Shown piece by piece: positions 33,232 to 42,037 of a stretch of DNA of 64,000 nt. Origin of the DNA: Blautia wexlerae DSM 19850. GTDB taxonomy: Bacteria > Bacillota > Clostridia > Lachnospirales > Lachnospiraceae. Position numbers and translations under genes: made by a program. How positions within the stretch are numbered: the first letter of the stretch is position 1; each line of letters opens with the position of its first letter. The notes under the pieces were generated by a model. The model saw only the letters and a list, made by a program, of their open reading frames with translations. It did no database searches and had not been told where the DNA came from. The DNA lies in assembly GCF_025148125.1 (NCBI RefSeq), contig NZ_CP102267.1:785001-849000 (forward strand), in the 5' to 3' direction.

Positions 33232-35634
33232 ATGGATAGAATATTAAGAATAAATAGTAAGAAGATTGTAAAAAGATTGGCGAACAGTAGTTTGAAGACA
33301 GAAAGACGCAGAAATATTATGGTTATTATTTCTATTATATTGGCAACTTTTTTGATTTCCATGTGTGGAGTTGGAATATTTGCATCTTCTCAAAGACAGA
33401 AAGTGTTATCGGAAGATACTTTTGAAGTAATGTATCGTAATGTTGATAAAAATAGTATAAAGTTGTTAAGAAAACAATCCGAAATAGAACGAGTAGGTGT
33501 AACATACTCATGGGGGACATGGAAAAATAGTGATGGAAAAAGTATGGCTTTTTCTTATATGGATGAAGATGCTCTTTATATTTCCAGAAAACAATTTCAT
33601 ATAGAACAAGGAAAGTTACCCAGTAAAAAAAACGAAATAGCTGTTAGTGAGCAATACTTAAAAAAATATGCACCAGACAGCAAAATAGGGGATAAGATTT
33701 CAATGGATGTTGGTAATGAAACACATAATTTTTTAATATCAGCTATTCTCAAATTTGAAAATCGAGACAATAATACGTATATTTTTCTTGTAGGAGATCA
33801 ATTTATAACACAACAGAAAGGATACCAAGAAAATGGATATCAGGTATATGCACACTTTAGAAATGTTAATATGATGAGTAAAGAGGATGTAGAAAAGATA
33901 GCGTCTTCGATTAGTCAGGAGTACCATTTGGATTATGAATATAGTTTTTTGTATTTAAATTCAAAACGTAACCAGTCTATAATAGATTATATTCCGTTCA
34001 TTTTATTGGCAGTTGTAGTGCTTATAGCAGGAATAACTGTAATACAGAGTATTTTTAGGATTTCTATTAGTGAAAAAATTCGGTACTATGGTCAATTAAG
34101 AACGGTGGGAGCGACTCAAAAACAGATTAAGGAGATTGTGAAAAAAGAAGGTGAAAAATTAACATTTATAGGAATGCCGATAGGTATTCTTCTTGGGGAC
34201 TTTTTTGGAATGCTAATAGGGGGTGTAAAAGCAGAGCCGGAAGTTATAATAGGAACATTAGTAATATCAGTTTGTGTGGCTATTATTTGCATGATAATGG
34301 TACGGTGTTCTATTCGCAAACCAGTAAAAATAGCAGCAAATACATCGCCACTAGAAGCGATAAGATTTGTTCCATTTAAAAATGAAGATTTGAATAGGAA
34401 AAAATTTAGACAAAGGATTACACCATCGAATATAGCGAAAATAAATTTAGGTCGAGACAAGAAGAGAACAATTAGCACAATCTTTTCTTTGGCATTTGGA
34501 GGAATACTATTGTTAGTGTCGGCGTCATTATTGGTAAGTTATTCAGCAGAATCACAGGTAAAAACTAAGGTTTTTGCAAATGGAGGTAAGTTTAGAATTT
34601 ATTTGAATGATGAACATTTAAAAGTAGCAGAGCAGATAAAAGAAAATCCATTAAACGAAGAATTGAGACAAAAAATTTTAGCAATAGATGGTGTAGAGAG
34701 TGTTATTAAACTTCGTAATACAATAGGAGAAGTTTCTTTTGTTGCTAATGGGGTAGAGAATGAAGGTATATTATGTGATGTGATTTCGGAAGATTCAAAA
34801 GAAGAGAATTCTGCTTTTATTAAAGAGCATTTAATCTCAGGGAAATTTCCATGTTCAAAATCAGAAATTTTGATATCAGATACCATAGAATTTATAAGTA
34901 TAGGTGAAACTATAAATATTACCTATAATGATAGAAAAATACCAGTAACAGTTACAGGAATTTATGATGGTAGTTATATAGGAACATCAAATGGAACTTC
35001 TGTAGCAGATGACAGTTATATTTTAATTACTGAAGAATTGGCAGATACAGGGACAATGCTTTCCGATATTAAAAATTATTCCTATACATGGGAAATACTT
35101 GTTGATTCAAAGAAGATACAAAATGTTACTGGTAATTTAGCAAATTGCATTAAAACAGCTTTGTCAGGGGTATCAATTTGCTCATTTGAAGAGGAAGTAG
35201 AATATTTTGAGAACCAGATGAAATTGTTATTTGGGGGAATACAAGCTATATCATGGTTGATATTTGCGTTTGGGGTAGTCAATTTGATTAATATGACACT
35301 TTCTAATCAGATTTCAAGGAAAAAGGAAATTGCTGTTATGCGTTCAATAGGATTAACAAATAGTCAACTCTACCATATTTTTATTATAGAGGGAATAAGC
35401 TATATCGTTGTAAGTTTTACTATTATTTTGTTAATTGGTATACCGATATCGGTATTATTATGTAAATATTTGGGGAACTTGCTCGGAGGAGGTATTATGA
35501 TATATAAGTTTCCGATGACGGAAATGTTAATGTATATATTAGTTTTGGTTGTATTAGAATTTATATTAGCTGCTTGGTGTATTAGCAATGCTCAAAAGCA
35601 TTCCTTGGTATCTCAAATAAGTGATATAGATTAA
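33232..35634 (+). CDS. FtsX-type ABC permease, BceB/MacB-like
   Basis: About 800 residues with roughly eight membrane helices: one near the N-terminus, three around 255-380, one near 425, and three at the C-terminal end, with two FtsX domains and large extracellular loops between. It forms a pump with the preceding ATPase. The start at 33232 follows AAGGAG; an ATG at 33214 overlapping the ATPase stop is possible. Position beside the precursors and a BceRS-like two-component pair suggests self-protection against the mature peptide, though export is also possible. Confidence 0.88.
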   Translation: MDRILRINSKKIVKRLANSSLKTERRRNIMVIISIILATFLISMCGVGIFASSQRQKVLSEDTFEVMYRNVDKNSIKLLRKQSEIERVGVTYSWGTWKNSDGKSMAFSYMDEDALYISRKQFHIEQGKLPSKKNEIAVSEQYLKKYAPDSKIGDKISMDVGNETHNFLISAILKFENRDNNTYIFLVGDQFITQQKGYQENGYQVYAHFRNVNMMSKEDVEKIASSISQEYHLDYEYSFLYLNSKRNQSIIDYIPFILLAVVVLIAGITVIQSIFRISISEKIRYYGQLRTVGATQKQIKEIVKKEGEKLTFIGMPIGILLGDFFGMLIGGVKAEPEVIIGTLVISVCVAIICMIMVRCSIRKPVKIAANTSPLEAIRFVPFKNEDLNRKKFRQRITPSNIAKINLGRDKKRTISTIFSLAFGGILLLVSASLLVSYSAESQVKTKVFANGGKFRIYLNDEHLKVAEQIKENPLNEELRQKILAIDGVESVIKLRNTIGEVSFVANGVENEGILCDVISEDSKEENSAFIKEHLISGKFPCSKSEILISDTIEFISIGETINITYNDRKIPVTVTGIYDGSYIGTSNGTSVADDSYILITEELADTGTMLSDIKNYSYTWEILVDSKKIQNVTGNLANCIKTALSGVSICSFEEEVEYFENQMKLLFGGIQAISWLIFAFGVVNLINMTLSNQISRKKEIAVMRSIGLTNSQLYHIFIIEGISYIVVSFTIILLIGIPISVLLCKYLGNLLGGGIMIYKFPMTEMLMYILVLVVLEFILAAWCISNAQKHSLVSQISDID

Positions 35635-35661
35635 TTTTCGACATAAAGAACACAATTAATT

Positions 35662-35704
35662 ATAACTGGGAAAACAAATTTATATTACTTGTTTCCCAGT
35701 TATT
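35662..35704. terminator. Bidirectional terminator between permease and kinase genes
   Basis: ATAACTGGGAAAACAA pairs with TTGTTTCCCAGTTAT between convergent genes. Confidence 0.85.
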
Positions 35705-35773
35705 GTTAGATTGGAGAAAATAATTATGTATTCCTTGAGAAAAAGGAGACTTGAATGTCGTTACCTATAATTT

Positions 35774-36823
35774 TTATTTATTATAATAAAATGGAAGAAA
35801 AATTTTGGTGGTAGTGCCGCAGTTTTTTTCTGATTCTACAATTATATATCCATCATGCAAAGAGATTATTTCTTTACATAAATATAGACCTAAGCCATTA
35901 CCATCTGTTACAATTCGGTTTTCACGCCAAAAGCGATTAAATATATTGTTTAAATTATATTTAGATATACCTATACCTGTATCAGAAATACATATGCCAA
36001 GTTGATCTTCAGTTTTAAATATTGATATAGAAATTTCTCCGTTTGTAGGAGTATATTTAATTGAATTATCTAAAATATTAAAAATAGCCTCACTTAGCCA
36101 CCTGCTATCATGCGGGATTAAGTAATCTTTTGAATTATTATAAGTGATTTTTATATTTTTTTTATCAGCAGATAAAAGTATTTCTTCTATGGAAGAAAGT
36201 ATGGTATTGTTAATTGGAAGGTATTCACGATGTAAGTGTATAATACCATTCTCTAATTGGGAAGATTTCAAAAGCGTATGAATCAAAAAATTCAATTTTT
36301 GAAGTTGCTTTTTTTGAATATTTAAGTAAGTTATTTTTTTACTATCTGATATATCTTGTTGAACAAGGGTTTCTTGTACTAGATTTAGATTAGTTAAAGG
36401 AGTTTTAATTTGGTGGGAAATATCGGATATAAAGGATTGAAGTTTATCTCTTTCTGCTTCTATCCTCTGTTGTTTTGACTGCAATATGTTATACAGTTTG
36501 TATAGTTTATGGTACACTTGGGAGATGAAAGTATCTTCCAAGGTTTCCTGCTCGTCAATAGTATAACCATCTATCATCTGATCCATGTATATAAGAAGAT
36601 CTTTGAATATTTTTTGCATGGCTTTTTTGTGTGCAAAGTAGTATAAAGTTCCACTGAAAAAAAAACTTATTTGGCAAAGGAGTAACATTAATGTACATAT
36701 TGGTGAAATCCTATATGTGAAACAAATACATATAAAATTGATTAAACAAAGTACTAAAGGTAACAAGATGTTTAATTTATTCATAGTCTCTCGAAATTTC
36801 CTCCCTATCATTGATTCATCCAC
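35774..36823 (-). CDS. Membrane sensor histidine kinase, BceS-like
   Basis: 349 residues with two membrane helices (about 18-36 and 43-63), very little outside the membrane, a coiled linker, and the kinase core: H-box SFISDISHQIKTPL with His137, N-box IFNILDNSIKYTP, and GNGLGLYL. Intramembrane-sensing kinases of this shape work with BceAB-type pumps. Its gene overlaps the regulator gene by 16 bases. Confidence 0.9.
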   Translation of the reverse strand: MDESMIGRKFRETMNKLNILLPLVLCLINFICICFTYRISPICTLMLLLCQISFFFSGTLYYFAHKKAMQKIFKDLLIYMDQMIDGYTIDEQETLEDTFISQVYHKLYKLYNILQSKQQRIEAERDKLQSFISDISHQIKTPLTNLNLVQETLVQQDISDSKKITYLNIQKKQLQKLNFLIHTLLKSSQLENGIIHLHREYLPINNTILSSIEEILLSADKKNIKITYNNSKDYLIPHDSRWLSEAIFNILDNSIKYTPTNGEISISIFKTEDQLGICISDTGIGISKYNLNNIFNRFWRENRIVTDGNGLGLYLCKEIISLHDGYIIVESEKNCGTTTKIFLPFYYNK

Positions 36824-37488
36824 ATATATCCAGTTCCGTAAATGGTTTTTATATAATGAAATTCTTTAGTATCAATTCGATTTCTAATTCTACAGATCAT
36901 GCTATTTAGTGATGATTCATCTACATAATTTCCTCTCTTATCCCAAATAACATCCAGAATACGTTGGCGGGTAACAATGTGACCTTTGTTTTGAATCAAT
37001 AGTTCCAAAAGTTGAAATTCAAGCGGTGTGAATTCGACAAGTTTATTCTCAACGTATGCAGTATATGAAGAGAAATTTAACTGGAGCCGATGGTCTGAAT
37101 ATGTTTTGGAAGGTTCATGTAACTCAATTCGATTAAGGATAGCGTTCAATTTTTTTTCTAATATAAGAATAGAAAAGGGTTTTGTTATATAGTCATCAGC
37201 ACCTAAATTGTATCCTTTAAGGATATCTTGTTCGATATCATCTGCAGTTAAAAAGATAATCGCTGTGTTTAAATTGATAGTTTGACGTATGTTACGGCAT
37301 ATAGAGAAACCATTACCATCCGGCAAAGAAACATCAAGAAGAACCGCGTCAAAGAGTACACTTTTTAATTTTATTAAAGCTTCTTTTTGGTTTTGGGCAG
37401 ATTGAGTAATATATCCTTTTTGTTGTAGATTGAAGGACAGTGTTTCGTTCAGTATAGTATCATCTTCTACAATTAAAATATGTTTCAT
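36808..37488 (-). CDS. OmpR-family response regulator, partner of the BceS-like kinase
   Basis: 226 residues: receiver with Asp9/Asp10 and acceptor Asp52 (LLDVSLPDGNG), Lys in ITKPFS; winged-helix output domain from about 130 ending in IKTIYGTGYMW. GGGAGGT precedes the ATG. With the kinase it faces convergently to the ABC pump and probably controls it. Its upstream region holds an island-type repeat promoter. Confidence 0.92.
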   Translation of the reverse strand: MKHILIVEDDTILNETLSFNLQQKGYITQSAQNQKEALIKLKSVLFDAVLLDVSLPDGNGFSICRNIRQTINLNTAIIFLTADDIEQDILKGYNLGADDYITKPFSILILEKKLNAILNRIELHEPSKTYSDHRLQLNFSSYTAYVENKLVEFTPLEFQLLELLIQNKGHIVTRQRILDVIWDKRGNYVDESSLNSMICRIRNRIDTKEFHYIKTIYGTGYMWMNQ

Positions 37489-37531
37489 GTGAATACCTCC
37501 CTAATTTATTTTGTAGTGTCAAATGCTATTT

Positions 37532-37663
37532 CTAGCAGAAATGGTGACGGCATTTTTGCCTTTTGGCGGGGATAGGTTTGGGCGGCGTCTCCGGTATTGG
37601 TTCATCAATAACTGCAATTTTTAAGGTTCGATTGAAATTTTCTTTTGACTCGGTTTTGATTGC
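37532..37663 (-). pseudogene. Orphan coding-like fragment without a start codon
   Basis: A 43-codon open stretch on the minus strand between the promoter at 37682 and the response regulator gene. It lacks any ATG, GTG or TTG start, is richer in G+C than its surroundings, and would end PKPIPAKRQKCRHHFC. It looks like the tail of a lost gene, possibly backbone DNA caught during assembly of the island. No family is recognised. Confidence 0.35.
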
Positions 37664-37681
37664 TTACTTGACGTTACCTTT

Positions 37682-37744
37682 ATTTTAAGTAAATATACTA
37701 GAAAATATAGATTTTTTGCTTAGAACGCCATAAATCTTGCTTAA
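37682..37744 (-). promoter_or_regulatory. LytTR-type promoter in front of the BceRS-like genes
   Basis: On the minus strand, half-sites TTAAGCAA (37744-37737) and CTAAGCAA (37723-37716) are 21 bp apart; 28 bp later is the -10 TAAAAT (37687-37682). These are the best-matching half-sites of the set. The leader to the regulator gene would be about 190 bases, longer than elsewhere, because the orphan fragment lies between. Confidence 0.65.
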
Positions 37745-37857
37745 ATGGGAGTTAGTGGTTACAACTAAAATACAACGAATAGTAGTAAATATACCACTAA
37801 TAAAAGTGAATACAAGGCGTGAAAGAGTGTAATATTGATGTATTGGAGGTGAGACAG

Positions 37858-38193
37858 GTGAATCGAATTGCGGAACTCAGAAAAAAGATAGGACTTAGCC
37901 AAAGTGCGCTTGGTGAGATACTTGGAGTAAGTCAACAAACAATTAGTAAATATGAAAAATCGGATTTGAATGTACCTGCCGATATATTGGCAAAAATGTC
38001 TAGGGTGTTTAAAGTATCTATTGAGTATATTTTAAGAAATGAATTAAATGAAAAGGAAGAAGATGTAAAATCTGAGATTATGAGGCTTTATAGAAGCTTG
38101 GATCGGTATAATAGGGAGACCTGGGTGATTCTAGGTAAGAGGCTTTTGGGCGGACAAATACAGGATTACACGGAAATTATAGAAAAGAGTTAA
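37858..38193 (+). CDS. Xre-family regulator with conserved tail, precedes double-receiver gene
   Basis: 111 residues from the GTG at 37858, eight bases after GGAGGTG. HTH_3 domain at about 1-65 (IGLSQSALGEILGVSQQTIS), then a tail (MRLYRSLDRYNRETWVILG) shared with the proteins at 22026 and 18538. A longer form from 37819 lacks a ribosome site. Confidence 0.85.
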   Translation: MNRIAELRKKIGLSQSALGEILGVSQQTISKYEKSDLNVPADILAKMSRVFKVSIEYILRNELNEKEEDVKSEIMRLYRSLDRYNRETWVILGKRLLGGQIQDYTEIIEKS

Positions 38194-38203
38194 TAGATGT
38201 AGA

Positions 38204-38233
38204 AAAAGAAGCATTGTGTTATGCTTCTTTTTT
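38204..38233 (+). terminator. Terminator after the Xre gene
   Basis: AAAGAAGCAT pairs with ATGCTTCTTT around TGTGTT, followed by a T-run. Confidence 0.85.
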
Positions 38234-38353
38234 GCTTTATTGGTTATATTTTAGCAATAATTGCATGAGAAAATATAAATACAGAGAGCTATAATAATGA
38301 AACGCAAATATTGGGATATTTTGGAATAATAAAAATGAAGCAGGAGATTCAAT

Positions 38354-39127
38354 ATGAAAAAAATATTATTAGTTGATGATGATAGTAACTATATATGGTT
38401 ATTAAAAAATTTTTTGCAGCGAAAAGGCTATGAAGTAATAACAGCGTGTTCTGTAGAGGATGCCTCACATATTATAGAAGAAAAGGAACTATTATATATA
38501 ACCTCTGACTTAGATTTGCCGGATGGGGATGGTTTTAAATTATTGGAGATAATGCGTTTAAAAAAAATTCAAGTACCATTTCTTTTTTTGTCATGTCATG
38601 AAAAGGAAGAATATGAAACAAGGGCATTAGAGAAAGGTGCAAATTTGTGCATGAATAAGCTTAGCTCAGAGTTAGTTAAGGAAACTCTTTTAGAGTATGC
38701 ATATAAGGAATCATGTGGGGAAGGTGCAGCCTTTCATAAAATACTTCTTGTAAAGAAAAATTCAGAAACATCTAGCGTGATGCAGACAGAGCTACTAAAA
38801 AAAGGTGTATATACTATTACAGCGGAAAGCATAGGAGAGGCAAAAAATAAATTATTAGAACATCGGGATATTGAATTGATTCTGTGTGATTTGTTTATGG
38901 AGGATGGAATTGCTATGGATTTTCTTCATTCTATGCGAAAAGTAGCAGGGATTTTTAAGGACATGAAGAATCCAAGATTCAGAGAGTTGCCGTTTTTTAT
39001 ATTCACAGATAATAGGGATTTATCATTAGAATATCGATATCGCCATGAGGGTGTAAGCGACTATATAACCAGTCCTGTTAATATTCCAGAATTAATCAGA
39101 CGGATATGTTATTTCGTAGAAGGATAG
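38354..39127 (+). CDS. Double receiver-domain protein without output domain
   Basis: 257 residues: two CheY-like domains and no DNA-binding part. The first (about 1-115) has Asp8-Asp10, acceptor Asp52 (TSDLDLPDGDG) and a Lys in MNKLS. The second (about 128-255) keeps a candidate acceptor Asp (LILCDLFMEDG) but its acidic pair is replaced (LLVKKNSE), so it is probably not phosphorylated normally. It may act as a phosphate sink or a protein-binding partner for the island's kinases. Confidence 0.85.
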   Translation: MKKILLVDDDSNYIWLLKNFLQRKGYEVITACSVEDASHIIEEKELLYITSDLDLPDGDGFKLLEIMRLKKIQVPFLFLSCHEKEEYETRALEKGANLCMNKLSSELVKETLLEYAYKESCGEGAAFHKILLVKKNSETSSVMQTELLKKGVYTITAESIGEAKNKLLEHRDIELILCDLFMEDGIAMDFLHSMRKVAGIFKDMKNPRFRELPFFIFTDNRDLSLEYRYRHEGVSDYITSPVNIPELIRRICYFVEG

Positions 39128-39261
39128 CAAAGTTATTTGGTTTGAAGACAAAACCAACCGGACAGAAAAAAGTACAATGTAGACAAAAAGTATAGTAATC
39201 ATAGTAAAGATATTTTATGTTATTGACAAATATGAAATATTGATACAAAGGAGAATTTACT

Positions 39262-40452
39262 ATGGAGAAAAGATTATTTACCTCAGAATCAGTAACAGAA
39301 GGACATCCGGACAAAATATGTGATGCCATATCAGATGCCATATTGGATGCTCTTATGGAGAAGGATCCAATGAGCAGAGTGGCCTGCGAGACTGCAATTA
39401 CAACGGGTATGGTATTAGTGATGGGAGAAATCACGACCAATGCGTATATAGATATGCAGCAGGTGGTAAGAGAAACGATCAAAGAAATTGGTTATGACAA
39501 TGGAGATTATGGATTTGATGCACATACCTGTGCTGTCTTAACGGCAATTGATGAGCAGTCAGCAGATATTGCTTTGGGCGTGAATAAGGCATTGGAAGCA
39601 AAAGAACACAAAATGTCAGAAGAAGAGCTTGATGCAATTGGTGCTGGGGATCAGGGTATGATGTTTGGTTACGCATGTGACGAAACGAATGAATTTATAC
39701 CATATCCAATTTCACTGGCACACAAATTGACACGGCAGCTTACTCAGGTCCGTAAAGATGGTTTGTTGAATTATTTAAGACCGGACGGTAAGAGTCAGGT
39801 TACTGTAGAATATGACGAAGCAGGTATTCCGCACCGGCTGGATGCAGTGGTTCTGTCAACACAGCATGATCCAGATGTGACACAGGAGCAGATCCATGAT
39901 GATATAAAAAAATATGTATTGGAACCGATTATTCCAACAGAACTGGTAGATGAGAATACAAAATTTTTCATCAATCCAACAGGGCGTTTTGTCATCGGTG
40001 GTCCTCACGGAGATAGTGGTGTAACAGGACGCAAGATTATTGTAGATACATACGGTGGTATGGCACGGCATGGCGGCGGAGCTTTTTCTGGAAAAGACTG
40101 TACGAAAGTAGATCGTTCTGCATCTTATGCTGCTCGTTATGTTGCGAAGAATATTGTGGCTGCAGGTCTGGCAAAAAAATGTGAAATTCAGTTGTCTTAC
40201 GCAATTGGGGTGGCTCATCCGACCTCTATTATGGTAGACACCTTTGGAACTGGGAAAATTTCAGATGAGAGTCTGGTAGAGATGATAAGAAGAGAATTCG
40301 ATCTGCGACCAGCAGGAATCATTCAGATGTTGGATCTCCGCCGTCCGATCTATAAACAGACAGCAGCCTATGGACATTTTGGAAGAAACGATCTCAACCT
40401 TCCATGGGAAAGATTAGATAAGGTAGAAGAACTGAAAAAATATTTGAAATAA
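39262..40452 (+). CDS. metK: S-adenosylmethionine synthetase
   Basis: 396 residues, full length for MetK, which makes SAM from methionine and ATP in the cytosol. Signatures: [19 protein letters not shown] at 14-32, [12 protein letters not shown] near 128, and GGGAFSGKD near 272. A second metK among five radical SAM genes suggests a dedicated SAM supply for them, as SAM is their cofactor or cosubstrate. The 134-base upstream gap is too short for, and shows no sign of, a SAM riboswitch, so it escapes the usual SAM feedback. Ribosome site AAAGGAG. Confidence 0.95.
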   Translation: MEKRLFTSESVTEGHPDKICDAISDAILDALMEKDPMSRVACETAITTGMVLVMGEITTNAYIDMQQVVRETIKEIGYDNGDYGFDAHTCAVLTAIDEQSADIALGVNKALEAKEHKMSEEELDAIGAGDQGMMFGYACDETNEFIPYPISLAHKLTRQLTQVRKDGLLNYLRPDGKSQVTVEYDEAGIPHRLDAVVLSTQHDPDVTQEQIHDDIKKYVLEPIIPTELVDENTKFFINPTGRFVIGGPHGDSGVTGRKIIVDTYGGMARHGGGAFSGKDCTKVDRSASYAARYVAKNIVAAGLAKKCEIQLSYAIGVAHPTSIMVDTFGTGKISDESLVEMIRREFDLRPAGIIQMLDLRRPIYKQTAAYGHFGRNDLNLPWERLDKVEELKKYLK

Positions 40453-40470
40453 TTTATTAGGAGGAAACGT

Positions 40471-41490
40471 ATGGGAAGATACAAAAAGCGAATCTCAAGA
40501 ATTGTGACGATTGCGATGCTGTTTGCATTTCTGGTAGGAAATTCTAATATGGTATATGCTATGGGAGCAACACAAGTTGGATATGCGAGTAAATATATCA
40601 CAGTGAAAGGGAATAATATGCATCTTGCTTTGTATGGAAAATTGGATGTAAGTGGAGAAACATTTGCAGATGAAGGAAAAACCACATTGGTGATGATGCC
40701 GGCTCTGGGAGTTCCATCACCGCATATCTACTTCAAACCTCTGGCACAATCTTTAGATGAGAGTTTTAACATAGTGATTGTAGAGCCGTTTGGATATGGG
40801 CTTAGTGATGTTGCAGCAACGGATCGAACTGTAGATAATATCAATAGTGAATTGAATGCTGCACTGGACACCATGGGAATTAAGCAGTGTGTATTGCTGG
40901 TACATTCGATTTCTGGAGTATATGGACTCAACTTTGTACAGAATTATCCCGAAAAAGTAAAAGGTTTCATTGCTGTTGATAATACGGTATATGATGAAGA
41001 ACTGGCAGAGGCTATGGAAATGGAAAAGAAATATATGCTGCAGGGAATTGATGAATTTCAGAAAATCAAGAATTCTTTTTCTTCTTTGGAAGAATTCCAG
41101 ATGGCACTGAAAACAGATCCAGATAAATATGGGGCAGCATTACCACAGGTTTCCGGGTACACTTATACGGAGAGTGATAGGGAGGAATACATTCAGGCAT
41201 ATTCTTTAAGCAGCAACGATACGATTAGAAATGAAGTGAACGGGATGGATCAATCATTACTCTCTATAAAGAATAAAAAATTCCCATCGGCACTTCCTGT
41301 ATTAACCATGATTTCTTCAGAGAATGTACAAAATGTTCCGGCATGGGAGACTGCTCATAGAAATCAATTGGATTTAGAATCTGGTAATCACCAGTTATAT
41401 ATTGTAAATGGAGGACATTATATCTGGTATACCAATTTAACGCAGGTTGTACAGCTTATCGATGAATGGAGAATAGAGAATCATTTTTAA
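40471..41490 (+). CDS. Secreted alpha/beta hydrolase
   Basis: 339 residues with a signal peptide (about 1-30, MVYA cleavage area). The hydrolase fold shows the nucleophile elbow HSISG in LLVHSISGVYG (near 150), an oxyanion-type loop MMPALGVPSPH, and the catalytic His in NGGHYIWYTN near the C-terminus. The substrate is unknown; peptidases, esterases and lipases share this fold. It follows metK by 18 bases with AGGAGG, so both may be one transcript at the right end of the island. Confidence 0.85.
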   Translation: MGRYKKRISRIVTIAMLFAFLVGNSNMVYAMGATQVGYASKYITVKGNNMHLALYGKLDVSGETFADEGKTTLVMMPALGVPSPHIYFKPLAQSLDESFNIVIVEPFGYGLSDVAATDRTVDNINSELNAALDTMGIKQCVLLVHSISGVYGLNFVQNYPEKVKGFIAVDNTVYDEELAEAMEMEKKYMLQGIDEFQKIKNSFSSLEEFQMALKTDPDKYGAALPQVSGYTYTESDREEYIQAYSLSSNDTIRNEVNGMDQSLLSIKNKKFPSALPVLTMISSENVQNVPAWETAHRNQLDLESGNHQLYIVNGGHYIWYTNLTQVVQLIDEWRIENHF

Positions 41491-41545
41491 AAGGAATCTG
41501 TGTGATGAGATTTCTAAATAAGAGAAAACAGAAGGGAAGTGTAGC

Positions 41546-41947
41546 TTGGGGAAAGTAACTATTTCAACTGTATTGGGATACAAAGAATATGTAGTGGAAA
41601 ATATAAAAAACATCCGGGGAGAGGATGAAGAAAATTCCGATTTTAGGATTTATCCGGATTATCATAAGATTTATAGAGGACAGACGGAGATCGTCTTAAC
41701 GAAAGCAGAGTATGAATTGTTTATGCTTTTGTCAGGGAGACCAGGTGTGATATTTACCAAAGAAAAAATTTTTGAGATTCTTTATAACGAGGAATTGCCA
41801 GAAAGCATTGATAATATTGTGTACTGTCTGGTATCCAGTATGAGAAAGAAAATTGAACCGGAGCTAAAGCAGTGCCGCTATATTAAAACAGTGAGAGGTG
41901 TAGGATATAAGTTTGAAGGAAAAAAGATGGACATCTTTCCAGAATAG
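41546..41947 (+). CDS. Stand-alone OmpR-type winged-helix protein
   Basis: 133 residues starting at TTG 41546 after GAAGGGAAG. The C-terminal two thirds are a winged-helix output domain (LTKAEYELFMLLSGRPGVIF, then YIKTVRGVGYKF); there is no receiver domain. The first 35 residues are unrelated. It may bind DNA constitutively or be the remnant of a response regulator. Confidence 0.75.
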   Translation: MGKVTISTVLGYKEYVVENIKNIRGEDEENSDFRIYPDYHKIYRGQTEIVLTKAEYELFMLLSGRPGVIFTKEKIFEILYNEELPESIDNIVYCLVSSMRKKIEPELKQCRYIKTVRGVGYKFEGKKMDIFPE

Positions 41948-41955
41948 TTGATCTG

Positions 41956-41996
41956 AAGACAGAGGAAATTTTTTAAAACCTCTGTCTTTTTTTGTT
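41956..41996 (+). terminator. Terminator at the right edge of the cargo island
   Basis: GACAGAGG pairs with CCTCTGTC and is followed by seven T. Confidence 0.9.
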
Positions 41997-42037
41997 GCTT
42001 TTTTATGCCATCTTGCGTACAGAAGTAGTGAAAGTCA

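Noticed and set aside
39128..39261. SAM riboswitch upstream of metK
   Set aside because: The gap is only 134 bases and shows none of the long paired helices or a terminator expected of an S-box leader.
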